A stretch of 49,649 nt of DNA, from assembly GCA_015493765.1 (NCBI GenBank), contig WGCQ01000071.1, positions 1-49,649 on the forward strand, given 5' to 3'. A program made the translations under genes and the position numbers. The stretch is from Deltaproteobacteria bacterium. GTDB taxonomy: Bacteria; Myxococcota_A; UBA9042; DTJE01; S145-11. The notes under the pieces were generated by a model that did not search any database, had not been told where the DNA came from, and saw nothing but the letters and a program-made list of their open reading frames with translations. Of this stretch, positions 41,978 through 49,649 are shown in pieces (the first letter of the stretch is position 1; every line of letters begins with the position of its first letter).

Positions 41978-42140
41978 TTGTCCCGATTGGGACGCTTGAC
42001 AGGACAACCGCGGTGGTCAAACAGCGCGCGCGGGGTTTAAGACCCCAGACCTTTGGTGGTGGAACAGGTCTGTCCTCGGACCTGGATTTGGCTCGGCGTG
42101 CCGGCGGGGGAGGGCCCATGCGTTAGCCCGGCCTCTGCCC
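41978..42140. repeat. 163-bp near-identical repeat, copy 2
   Basis: About 96% identical by eye to 32991-33153 and in the same orientation. It lies 63 bp downstream of the stop codon of the minus-strand hydrolase lipoprotein gene, mirroring copy 1 behind the kinase gene. The substitutions in GGGGTTTAA-CCCC move the loop but keep the G:C stem. The interval 41868-41977 between palindrome and repeat shows no gene. Confidence 0.85.
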
Positions 42141-42203
42141 CCGACAGTTCCCCCGCAGTGGCAGGCGCCTGAATTGCATCCTTTACCCAGGCTAATTCCG
42201 GAA

Positions 42204-45200
42204 TTACTTCGGCAAGGGTGCGCTCTGCGCGGTTTTTGGAAAGAACGGGCAGTTTCCGTGCTCCATGCACGGCGAATCCAGAATAAAATTCCCTTTGGAA
42301 TCAACGGGGTCGCCGTGGGTGAACATCCAGTAGGCCACCACGTTGGTCATGTAGAAATTGACATCAAAACAATGGTCCCGGGTCTTTGCGTCCTTGCAGC
42401 GGTCCGGCTCTGGGATGTCGAATCCATGCCTGTCGCCTTCCGCGTGGTAGGGCATGCGGAACAACTCGAATCCGCCCTTCCATGGTATGGTTTCACGCAG
42501 GGGCGGATTCACACGGGTGACCTGGGTGTTGGGGTCGTGGCCGTTCGACAGGTTGTCCGGATCGGGCGGCATGCCGTAAAGCCTGTCGATCGGGTCCACC
42601 GCGTGCAGTTTGATCATCAAATCGTTCGGGTTCGTGATCCCCAGTTTCGGCCACGACTTGTGCGATGCCTTGAACAGCGCATCCGGGATACCCGCCAGCC
42701 TGGCGTCCTTGATGTTATCGAAAATGTCCAGGATACCCGTGGTCCTGGCCATTGCGATCTCGGTATTCACAGGCACGTTCATATCGCCTGCCGTTGAAAC
42801 CACCATGACCCTGGTGTCCATGATGTGGGTATTCCTGCGATGCGGGTCTATGCCCGGCTGCTTTACCTTGTAGTAATGTCCCATGTCATCGGGCAGTTTG
42901 TCCTCGTACGAAAAATCCAGGCTGTCCCGGAAGAAGTAGTTGCTGAACGCACCTGGGTCAGCGGCCTCTATAATGAACGCTGCCGTGGACATCATTTTGC
43001 GCAAATCGTGCGTCTGGCGCAGGTACCCCATGCCCTTTTGGACCGCCACCATTTGTGAACCCCTTGGAAACAGCGCACCCTGCCACAACACGTCGCGGTC
43101 GAAGTGGTCGATTACTTCTTTAACCTGGTCGCTTGTGCTCCTGTACACCGTAATTCGCAACGGGTCACCTATGGCCGCAGGGTCCTTTACCGTGACCGGC
43201 ACGTTGGAATTGTCGTCCAGCATGCCCAGGGGCGCCCGTTTTTCCGTGGCGGACAGGGCATCCGCAGGCACCGCGAACCGAAACGTCTCATCCGGCGGCA
43301 CGATCACGTATGCGGTCTTGCCGTTGTGCAGGTTTTTCAGCACCAGACGATCGCCGGGGCGGACCTTCGTGGATGTGTAAAACGGGACCACGGCCTTCTT
43401 AATAATATCGTGGAGCAGGAATTCGAACTGGACCTCGTTATCACCAACCGGATGGCCCATGATGATCGGTCCCAGCAAGGGCATCATCACGGCCTCGGGC
43501 ACACCGGCATTTTCGCTGCGGATCGCAATATCCGTCAGCCCTGCGCCGCCTGACACCGGTGCAACCGTTTTCACCGCAGGCTCCACCGCGGCCAGCAACG
43601 CCGCAATGAATCCACCCAGGGACTGCCCCCACGCACCGTAAACGTGTGTGGGACCGCCCAAATCAGGCACTCCGTCACCATCGAAGTCCCCGGCCGGATT
43701 GGCAAACCCGTCGTCGTCCGTGTCCGCTGCCCACGTGTTCCTGCCGTTGAAACTGCGCAGGACCCGGATGAATTGCATGTAATCCACCAGCGTCTGCCGG
43801 ACCACGTCCCGGGTGTGGAACAGGTCGGAGGTCCAAAAGTCACCGCCGATGTCCGGTACGCCGTCGTTGTTCAGGTCCCTGGCCCGTCCAGGGGACAGCG
43901 CCTCCCACGTGGGCCACAGGTGATAACTCCTCAGGATCTTTTTGACCATATCAACTTCCTGGTTCATGTCAGGCGGCAGTGCCAGGCCGTGTCCCATGGC
44001 CTCGATACCACAGGATGCAATGCCGAAACCTGCCATCCGGCCGGCAAATCCCAGTTGCTCAAACAACAGCCCCAAATAGCCGTGCGCGTACAAGACCACG
44101 GGAAACGGCTGCTTGCCCTCCGATTTTTTGGGGATCGTGCACATGTAACCGACCCACTGGCCGCCAACCACGGCCCTCCCGGTCAGGGGATTCATGTCAA
44201 AGGACTCGTCATCGTCCGCAGGGTAGTGTTTCGTGGCCACGCCATCCTTGTCCACCAGGAAGTAGGGCGAATAGAACTTGCCTATCACCACGTGATCGAT
44301 GTTGCGCAGGTCCTCCACGAGTTTTTTGGGGCCCCTCGGGTTGTCCGGGCTGCTGAACAGGGGCAAAAACGGCTCCAGGGCCGCCAACAGTTTGTCCATC
44401 TTGATATAGTACGGGTTTGCCCCGGCCTCGTCCGTGACCACTGCGGGATAAACCTTGGATACCGGGAATCGTTTTGACAACCAGGCCATGGTGCCAAAGC
44501 CGTACAAGCCCTTGCGGATTGCCTCCAGGTCCTGCGTCAGGCTCTGGGTGGTAAACGACCAGGCAAACGCGATATCATCCACGCTGAGCCCGACCTTTGG
44601 CAGTATTTCGCGCAGGGGCTTCAGCGCCTGCGTCTGGTCCAGGGCGTTTACGTACGGAAACGGCGACACCACTGGGTGGCCTTGCTTGTCCCTTACGCGT
44701 TTGGTGATCACCACGGCGTACTTGCTGTGCTGGTCCAGGGGCATCAGCGGCTTGATGATCAGGGTATTGGTTTCCCGCTCATAACAGGTCAACAAATGAG
44801 CCACCATGCATGTATCGTATGCCTTTCGAGCCTTTGCAATGGCGTCCGAATTATTGCCCAGCAGGGCCTGGCGCAGCGTATCGCGCTGGGTGTCGCATGC
44901 ATTCAGCGGGTAGATATTCGGTATGTCCAACTGGTGGTCGAAGTCCGTGTCCTCGCCCGGGTCCAGTATCCCGTTGTGGTTCACGTCCTCGTTGCGTTCC
45001 TCGAACAGCACGTTGTTGTCCCATGCGTGCACGTCCGCCTTGGCCATGTACGGGTATTTGCCGTCCGAAAAGAACAGGTCCTGTTTCCCTGTCTTTGTCA
45101 GGGTTACGGGGTAGTTGCCATGGCAGATGTCCAGGGGCACGAACGTGCCGTAGTATTTCGACTTCGGGTCCACGTTGATCACGAATACCGCGTCGTCCGC

Positions 45201-45569
45201 AAATCGCGTGTTGGAATGGCGCTTGAGCAGGTCGCCCAGGTCGATCAGGCGGTCGAAACTGACCGTGATCGGTGAAAACACGCCGAATCCGTCGATCTTG
45301 TCCACCTTGGCCCTGGTGTCCGATTCGATCAGCGTGGGAGCGATCTCGCTGATGTTCACGCGCAGCCCCGTGTTCGTGGAGTGGTCAACCACAGTGGCCG
45401 CATCGTTGGGCAGGGGGATCTCGGGCAGGGGCTTTGCGGCCAGGTCGAACACCACGTGCGGACCCGGCCCGGGTATGGTGGGTGCAAGCCCCTTTGCAGC
45501 CGGGCCGCAGGCCCAAAACGCCACTGTCAGCACCAATATCAAAAGTCTAAATATTTCAAGGTGTTTCAT
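42204..45569 (-). CDS. Giant lipoprotein with alpha/beta-hydrolase core and calcium-type loops
   Basis: The 1121-residue protein begins with a lipoprotein-like signal (FRLLILVLTVAFWAC). An Ig/beta-rich N-terminal part contains ERNEDVNHNGILDPGEDTDF, an EF-hand-like loop near 190-210. The hydrolase core starts near 485 (FPVVLYAHGYLG, IEAMGHGLALP), and its nucleophile elbow is YGAWGQSLGGFIAALLAA near 645. Between them sit more acidic loops, DLNNDGVPDIGGD and DTDDDGFANPAGDFDGDG. A distal segment PYHAEGDRHGFD near 1040 probably supplies the catalytic His. The core has bacterial lipase/PHB-depolymerase-like features, but substrate is unknown. It follows the outer-membrane barrel gene by 10 bp and is last in a three-gene operon. 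Predicted to act at the outer surface. Confidence 0.78.
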   Translation of the reverse strand: MKHLEIFRLLILVLTVAFWACGPAAKGLAPTIPGPGPHVVFDLAAKPLPEIPLPNDAATVVDHSTNTGLRVNISEIAPTLIESDTRAKVDKIDGFGVFSPITVSFDRLIDLGDLLKRHSNTRFADDAVFVINVDPKSKYYGTFVPLDICHGNYPVTLTKTGKQDLFFSDGKYPYMAKADVHAWDNNVLFEERNEDVNHNGILDPGEDTDFDHQLDIPNIYPLNACDTQRDTLRQALLGNNSDAIAKARKAYDTCMVAHLLTCYERETNTLIIKPLMPLDQHSKYAVVITKRVRDKQGHPVVSPFPYVNALDQTQALKPLREILPKVGLSVDDIAFAWSFTTQSLTQDLEAIRKGLYGFGTMAWLSKRFPVSKVYPAVVTDEAGANPYYIKMDKLLAALEPFLPLFSSPDNPRGPKKLVEDLRNIDHVVIGKFYSPYFLVDKDGVATKHYPADDDESFDMNPLTGRAVVGGQWVGYMCTIPKKSEGKQPFPVVLYAHGYLGLLFEQLGFAGRMAGFGIASCGIEAMGHGLALPPDMNQEVDMVKKILRSYHLWPTWEALSPGRARDLNNDGVPDIGGDFWTSDLFHTRDVVRQTLVDYMQFIRVLRSFNGRNTWAADTDDDGFANPAGDFDGDGVPDLGGPTHVYGAWGQSLGGFIAALLAAVEPAVKTVAPVSGGAGLTDIAIRSENAGVPEAVMMPLLGPIIMGHPVGDNEVQFEFLLHDIIKKAVVPFYTSTKVRPGDRLVLKNLHNGKTAYVIVPPDETFRFAVPADALSATEKRAPLGMLDDNSNVPVTVKDPAAIGDPLRITVYRSTSDQVKEVIDHFDRDVLWQGALFPRGSQMVAVQKGMGYLRQTHDLRKMMSTAAFIIEAADPGAFSNYFFRDSLDFSYEDKLPDDMGHYYKVKQPGIDPHRRNTHIMDTRVMVVSTAGDMNVPVNTEIAMARTTGILDIFDNIKDARLAGIPDALFKASHKSWPKLGITNPNDLMIKLHAVDPIDRLYGMPPDPDNLSNGHDPNTQVTRVNPPLRETIPWKGGFELFRMPYHAEGDRHGFDIPEPDRCKDAKTRDHCFDVNFYMTNVVAYWMFTHGDPVDSKGNFILDSPCMEHGNCPFFPKTAQSAPLPK

Positions 45570-45579
45570 CGCCTCCCCC

Positions 45580-47124
45580 TCAGAATATCAGGTCGAACCT
45601 GGCCCTGGCCTTGTACACGTTACCCAAAGCCTTGCCCTGGCTGGTGTTAAACGCATTGCCCGGTATCAGCATGCCCAGGTCGCCGCCCAAAGCCACGTTG
45701 AGGTACTGGCTCAGCGGCAGTTTCCACGTGAGCCCGTAATCCAGTTCGGTCCCCAGGTACCTGCCCGTGCTGCCCCGGTATGACACCGGGAAGCCGCCGT
45801 TCGCCGCAGTGTTGTACGGGCTGTAAATCCGGGCCGGTGCCATGGCGATCAGTATCAACGCGGTCATGGACAGCCCCCTGGTCGCCTGCCATCGCACGGA
45901 CGGGGCCACGTAAAAGGCGTTGGTGATGCTGCCGTTCGTGGCTGCCATGTCGTAGCCCTTGGGCGGCGTCTGCACCAGGTTAGGGTCAGCCACCCGGTCC
46001 GCTGCCCTGGCGCTCATGCGTGCCACGACCTCCGGAAACAGTATCATGCCCACGTGGTAATCCGGGTCAAAGGAAAACGAGCGCACCGTGCCGTCCGACG
46101 GGTCATTGTCCCCGGATGCAAACCCCAGTTCCAGTTTCGTGGTCAGCCTGGCCTTTTTTATGTGCCACGTGGTGCGCTGGATGAAACCGAATGCCGTGAC
46201 ATTTACCTGGTTCGGGCTCTGCAAAAACACCACGTGATTGGTTGTGCCCGCCAGTGCGGTGCCCTCGAATGCGACCTGCAGGTCCGACCATCCCAGGTCG
46301 AAATACTTGCGTCCGTACAGGTCCACTGCGGTCACCGACAACTTGTCCCCGCCCGCGTAACGCTGGTGCCGGTACGCGGTGTAAACGCCCAAAAAATCCC
46401 TGGCCGTCTTGTAGAACAGGGCCGCTATCGCCTCGTACGCCCTGTCACCATCGCGGACATTGGCGTTTTCGTCGCGGTAAACGGAATCGAAACCCAGGGC
46501 CAGGTACAGGTTTTGCGCCCACTTTGCATCCGTGAATGGCGCGGCAGGTTTCGTTGCAAACATCACCCGGTCCACCAGGTCGCCGAACCGGCTGTCATAA
46601 AACCTGGACTCCCGGTCCCCGCCGCCGTTCGCCAGCATACCCAGTCCCCAGGTGGACGTCATCTGGCCTATGCGCCACATGCCTATGGGCGAAAGCCACT
46701 CGATATAACCCTGGCGGAAGGCCGCCTGCTTGTAGCCCCGGTTCGACGAGCGCGGCCACAACAGCACGTCGGCACCCACCATGGTGGTGTCGCCCGCGAT
46801 CTGGCCGGTCAATGCGTCGAATTCCGCCACGAATTTCAGCGATTTGATGGGGTGCAACACGGGCCGGATACGCAGGCGGTGGTCCAGGTACCAGTGCAGG
46901 CCGTCCCGGGTACCCAATTCGTCCAACCGAAAATTCGTCACGTGGTTGTAGTGTAGCCAGTAGGACCCGTGGATCGTAAACACGTTGTCCGGGGACTGCC
47001 CCTTGGGGGTCCAGTAGTCCAGGGCTTCCACGGGTTTGGCGGCTTTTGCCTGGTGCTTGGCGTCCCTGGCCATGGCGCCAGCAGACACGAGCAATACCAC
47101 AAGTCCCAGAGCAATGTGTTTCAT
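45580..47124 (-). CDS. Outer-membrane beta-barrel protein
   Basis: ATG 47124 is chosen (514 aa): GGAGG lies 4 nt before it and it overlaps the upstream stop as ATGA. A Sec signal (KHIALGLVVLLVSAGAMA) is followed by alternating amphipathic strands with many aromatic residues (FTIHGSYWLHYNHVTNFR, YGLTWKLPLSQYLNVALGG), and the chain ends in ARFDLIF, the terminal Phe used by the BAM insertion machinery. This pattern fits a barrel of about 16-18 strands. It resembles alginate-export or substrate-specific porins but no family is certain. Inferred role: pore or export channel working with the Cys-rich protein and hydrolase lipoprotein in the same operon. Confidence 0.8.
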   Translation of the reverse strand: MKHIALGLVVLLVSAGAMARDAKHQAKAAKPVEALDYWTPKGQSPDNVFTIHGSYWLHYNHVTNFRLDELGTRDGLHWYLDHRLRIRPVLHPIKSLKFVAEFDALTGQIAGDTTMVGADVLLWPRSSNRGYKQAAFRQGYIEWLSPIGMWRIGQMTSTWGLGMLANGGGDRESRFYDSRFGDLVDRVMFATKPAAPFTDAKWAQNLYLALGFDSVYRDENANVRDGDRAYEAIAALFYKTARDFLGVYTAYRHQRYAGGDKLSVTAVDLYGRKYFDLGWSDLQVAFEGTALAGTTNHVVFLQSPNQVNVTAFGFIQRTTWHIKKARLTTKLELGFASGDNDPSDGTVRSFSFDPDYHVGMILFPEVVARMSARAADRVADPNLVQTPPKGYDMAATNGSITNAFYVAPSVRWQATRGLSMTALILIAMAPARIYSPYNTAANGGFPVSYRGSTGRYLGTELDYGLTWKLPLSQYLNVALGGDLGMLIPGNAFNTSQGKALGNVYKARARFDLIF

Positions 47125-47723
47125 TTCGCCTCCTTGGTGCCGATACAACGCCCGGCCAGGCAGTGGTCATCGGTGGTATCCGGGTCGTGGTCGTCGCATT
47201 TCAGGCCGTCGTCATTTGAGAATGCATACCTGGTGACCTCGGGCACGCAGGCCATGCACTGGTTGTCGGGTGAAACGGTTCCGGCCTTGACGCACTGGCT
47301 GTCGATCAGGCAGTACCCGTGTTTCACCGTGTACCTGCAATCACCGTTGCCCAGGCACTGGCCTATGACGCAGGGCTTGCTGCTGTTGCACGAGTACGCC
47401 GTGCCCTTGCATACGCCCTTTGTGCACCTGTCGCCGTAGGTACACGGGTCGTAGTCATCGCACTGTTTGCCCTCGAGGCAGCCCGACGACACGGTTTCCC
47501 GGGTATCCACGCCCGTGTCCGCCTGGTACACGTCCGGCATACTGTGCTGCCAGACCTCGGCACCCTCCACGCACATCAAGGTTTCCGGGTTGCAGTACCA
47601 CCCCAGCGGGCATTCCGAGTCGCTGCGGCAGTGCTGGTCAGGGGCAGGTCTTTTCGGGTTGACACAAGTGGCAAAAAACAGTGATATGACCGGCAGGGCC
47701 AATAAAAGGGGGTTGTGCCTCAT
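47121..47723 (-). CDS. Small Cys-rich exported protein, probable lipoprotein
   Basis: ATG 47723 (200 aa) is preceded by GGGAGG; the track start at 47777 is too early. The signal peptide ends ISLFFATC, a non-canonical lipobox, so lipidation is uncertain. The mature part has more than 20 Cys in the module style of the 14242/16704 proteins: CRSDSECPLGWYCNPETLMC, CDDYDPCTYGDRCTKGVCKG and CLIDSQCVKAG. It lacks the GKECGDDGCGG knot and any head domain. First gene of the operon with the barrel and the giant hydrolase, coupled to the barrel by ATGA. Could be an accessory or plug-like partner of the barrel. Confidence 0.75.
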   Translation of the reverse strand: MRHNPLLLALPVISLFFATCVNPKRPAPDQHCRSDSECPLGWYCNPETLMCVEGAEVWQHSMPDVYQADTGVDTRETVSSGCLEGKQCDDYDPCTYGDRCTKGVCKGTAYSCNSSKPCVIGQCLGNGDCRYTVKHGYCLIDSQCVKAGTVSPDNQCMACVPEVTRYAFSNDDGLKCDDHDPDTTDDHCLAGRCIGTKEAK

Positions 47724-47791
47724 GGTTCCTCCCTGTTGTCTGGCAATTAGTCTAACACAATTGATGTGGTTTAACAACTAAACGAAGTTAC

Positions 47792-47966
47792 CCCAAATTA
47801 CCTGACTAAATTCGGGAGTCGTACGCCGCAAGCGGCTAACCTACTTTGTCGTTTGCACCCATGTATGCTCAGTGGCCCTACCACACCTGCGCTCAAATTG
47901 GCTTAACGCCTTGCACCTGGACCACTTTCAGCGTCCTTTGTACTCAAATTTGACAGGTAATTTGGG
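47792..47966 (+). mobile_element. MITE-like element, copy B (175 bp)
   Basis: Left end CCCAAATTACCTGACTAAAT, right end GACAGGTAATTTGGG: the cleanest pair of inverted termini in the window. The first 24 bp match copy A exactly, and the interior follows it throughout. It occupies most of the divergent gap between the Cys-rich gene (47723) and the deoxynucleoside kinase (48019). No ORF of transposase size. Confidence 0.75.
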
Positions 47967-48018
47967 ATCCCGGATCCAGGTTGAGTATCCGGAAAAAATG
48001 TATTAACCTGGGTTAGCA

Positions 48019-48657
48019 ATGATGATGGGTAACAACAGGTATATCGCGGTGTCCGGAAACATGGGTGCTGGTAAGAGTAGTCTTGTGGAGTTTTTAAGGC
48101 ACCACTTTTCCGTGACCCCGTTTTTTGAAACCAACGATGAAAATCCTTACCTGAAGGATTTTTATGTGGATATGCACAGGTGGGCCTTCCACTCACAGGT
48201 GTTTTTTTTGACACAAAAATTTAAACTGCACCAGGCATTGGCCAGGACCAACGGCATCGTGGTAATGGATCGCACGATATACGAAGATGCCGAGATCTTT
48301 GCTTCGAATCTGTACAGGATGGGGTATATGACCAGGAGGGATTTTCAAACTTACTGGGACTTGTATCAGACCTTGTCAGATGCACTCAGGCCTCCGGATT
48401 TGCTAATCCAGTTGAAATGCCCCCTGCGTACGATTATGAAGCGCATCCGGTTGCGCGGCCGTCCCGAGGAAAAACAGATCGATCCAACCTATGTTCGACG
48501 CCTGCAAAGGCTGTACCAGTCCTGGTTTCGCAGGTACGACCTCTCGCCAGTGCTGGTAATAGACACATCAAAAATCGATTTTGTACAGGACTTGATTGGT
48601 ATGCTGGACACTATGCAGATGCTGGAGCGATACCTGGGCAGCAAAGGCCGATTTTAG
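48019..48657 (+). CDS. Deoxynucleoside kinase
   Basis: A 212-residue cytosolic kinase that phosphorylates deoxynucleosides in salvage. P-loop IAVSGNMGAGKSSLVEF; the DRS-like motif appears as VVMDRTIYEDAEIF; an Arg-rich lid RIRLRGRPEEKQID precedes YVRRLQRLYQSWF. The layout is that of the bacterial dGK/dAK and dNK family, about 200-220 residues. Three in-frame ATGs (48019, 48022, 48025) compete and no strong ribosome site is present. It stands alone, 52 bp after MITE-like copy B. Substrate preference is not readable. Confidence 0.92.
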   Translation: MMMGNNRYIAVSGNMGAGKSSLVEFLRHHFSVTPFFETNDENPYLKDFYVDMHRWAFHSQVFFLTQKFKLHQALARTNGIVVMDRTIYEDAEIFASNLYRMGYMTRRDFQTYWDLYQTLSDALRPPDLLIQLKCPLRTIMKRIRLRGRPEEKQIDPTYVRRLQRLYQSWFRRYDLSPVLVIDTSKIDFVQDLIGMLDTMQMLERYLGSKGRF

Positions 48658-48663
48658 ACCTGA

Positions 48664-49085
48664 GGTCGATGTGTCCGCGCTCCACGGCTTTCGTTTTCAC
48701 CGGGATCACACGGTCACGGTCACGGCCAGGGCCAACGGCCACGGCCACGGTCACCGGTCTCGGCCTCGGACTCGGGCATCTGGCATCGGGTTTCGGGACG
48801 CAGCCTGCGGCTGCTTCGGGAAGATTCCCGTTGCAACCGGGAGCACACTGCCACGGTCAACGGTCAACGGCCACGGCCAGGGCCAACGGCCTCGGGCCTC
48901 TGGCATCGGGATTCGGGCAGCAGCCTGCGGCTGCTGCGGGACGGCCCGTCGGGCCTTCGGGAAGATTCCCGTTACAACCGGGAGCACACTGCCACGGCCA
49001 ACGGTCACGGCCAACGGCCAACGGTCACGGAAAGGCGGGCGAGACGCCCGCGAAACAAGCAGGCGAGGCCGCCTGCGCTCCATGT
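48664..49085. repeat. Composite repeat island 5
   Basis: The largest island. It begins with CGCTCCACGGCTTTCG and CACCGGGATCACACGG (inverse of the island 2 module), has long CGGYCA tracts, and carries two copies of the TCTGGCATCGGG - GCAGCCTGCGGCTGC - GGGAAGATTCCCGTT module at about 48778 and 48900, each ending AACCGGGAGCACACTGCCAC. It closes with GGCGGGCGAGACGCCCGC and GCAGGCGAGGCCGCCTGC hairpins. The following 49086-49152 shows nothing. ORFs across it are repeat artefacts. Confidence 0.85.
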
Positions 49086-49152
49086 AAAACATCCGAATTA
49101 CCGTAATGATTTCAGGAGCCGAGGCGTTGAGCCTGGTTACGTAAATCTGCCG

Positions 49153-49649
49153 TCACTTATTGTTTGCATCAGGGTCCTGGCACTTGTCCGTGGCGCCCCA
49201 TACCTTCTTGGCTATGCCGTTTTCGCCGTTATTCGGTGTCGCCTGGGACCCACCGGCACCACCCATGCCTTGGAATCCGCTGGGTTCGAAGTCGTTATCC
49301 GAGCACACGGGGTCGCTGTTGTCCCCGAAAATGGCGATACCCACGGACGGCCCGCCTGCACCGCCGCCACCTGCACCGCCTGCGCCACCATGGCCGCCGT
49401 TGCCTCCGGCACCACCAGCGCCATCGTTGTCATCATCGCCGCTACCACCAGCGCCACCTTTTCCGCCTTTACCGCCTTTTCCACCCTTGCCACCGGTACC
49501 ACCATTGCCCCCGCTGCCATACATCAGTACGTTATGGACCACCTGGCACCTGGAATCGACCAGGAATATGGCAAATGACCCGCCGCCGCCACCGCCACCG
49601 GTCCCTTTTGTGCCAGGGCAGCCGCCGCCACCGCCGCCACCGCCAGCAC
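49153..49649 (-). CDS. Gly-rich surface protein, 3' part (gene runs off the window)
   Basis: The frame is open from the stop at 49153 to the window end; the track's start at 49542 is only an internal codon. The 164 visible residues begin AGGGGGGGGCPGTKGTGG, then SFAIFLVDSRCQVVHN, then many GGxGGxGG repeats with an acidic DDDND patch, and end with GENGIAKKVWGATDKCQDP. Such tracts look like PE_PGRS proteins but are also frequent in large exported myxococcal proteins, which fits this window. Function unknown. Confidence 0.75.
   Translation of the reverse strand, partial: AGGGGGGGGCPGTKGTGGGGGGGSFAIFLVDSRCQVVHNVLMYGSGGNGGTGGKGGKGGKGGKGGAGGSGDDDNDGAGGAGGNGGHGGAGGAGGGGAGGPSVGIAIFGDNSDPVCSDNDFEPSGFQGMGGAGGSQATPNNGENGIAKKVWGATDKCQDPDANNK

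Noticed and set aside
48664-49085. CRISPR-like array in island 5
   Set aside because: Units are 6-7 bp or irregular modules of about 50-100 bp, without constant repeats and unique spacers of even length, and no cas gene is present.

Overview
The window reads as chromosomal DNA of a didermic bacterium, most likely from the Myxococcota / Bradymonadales side of the former Deltaproteobacteria. This is an inference with no homology search behind it. It rests on the density of lipoproteins (eight to nine signal-peptide-plus-Cys proteins in 50 kb), Cys-rich modules of the GKECGDDGCGG type, thrombospondin-3-like DGDGLTD loops, a MYXO-CTERM-like C-terminal tail, a Gly-rich surface protein, a eukaryotic-like Ser/Thr kinase and an NtrC-type regulator. 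Ferredoxin-dependent 2-oxoacid oxidoreductase, PPDK and ThyX fit a flexible or anaerobic energy metabolism.

Layout. 1-218 is a GC-rich repeat island. 219-11402 is a minus-strand cluster glyQ-glyS-ppdK-two beta-propeller lipoproteins-OPT transporter with very tight spacing. 11467-11875 holds a MITE-like element, a near-consensus promoter and a tRNA-Val/tRNA-Asp pair. 11890-13596 (minus) is a purple-acid-phosphatase-like surface protein. After a repeat-rich divergent region with a good promoter, 14242-22112 (plus) carries three large secreted lipoproteins. 22128-24729 (minus) has a putative heavy-metal/manganese exporter and a GT-C membrane glycosyltransferase. 24863-32071 (minus) reads, in transcription order, korD-korA-korB-korC, a GNAT acetyltransferase, a double ThyX, an orphan sigma-54 response regulator and a double QueD/PTPS protein, just behind tRNA-Ala. 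32167-33186 is a 1-kb block of stacked repeats. 33187-36515 (minus) has a Ser/Thr kinase, tRNA-Ser, tadA and a small alpha/beta hydrolase. 36656-41033 (plus) encodes two more lipoproteins. 41046-41702 is radC. 42204-47723 (minus) is a three-gene surface operon (Cys-rich protein, outer-membrane barrel, giant hydrolase lipoprotein). The window ends with a deoxynucleoside kinase, another repeat island and a truncated Gly-rich gene.

How the genes work together. Housekeeping functions (GlyRS, PPDK, KOR, ThyX, dNK, TadA, RadC) alternate with cell-envelope proteins. The best candidate for an undescribed system is the 47723-42204 operon: an outer-membrane barrel translationally coupled to a Cys-rich exported protein and followed after 10 bp by a 1121-residue alpha/beta-hydrolase lipoprotein. 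A second candidate is the 14242/16704 pair, which share Cys-rich stalks but carry different beta-propeller heads.

At the DNA level the window is shaped by three dispersed repeat families: (1) a ~165-178 bp MITE-like element with CCCAAATTACCTG-type inverted termini in three complete copies plus fragments and two hairpin-only remnants; (2) composite islands of CGGYCA hexamers with GC-rich hairpin modules; (3) a 163-bp near-identical repeat paired in both copies with a 53-bp double palindrome. No transposase, CRISPR array, phage gene or riboswitch was recognised. All family names come from reading the translations; none was verified by a database search.
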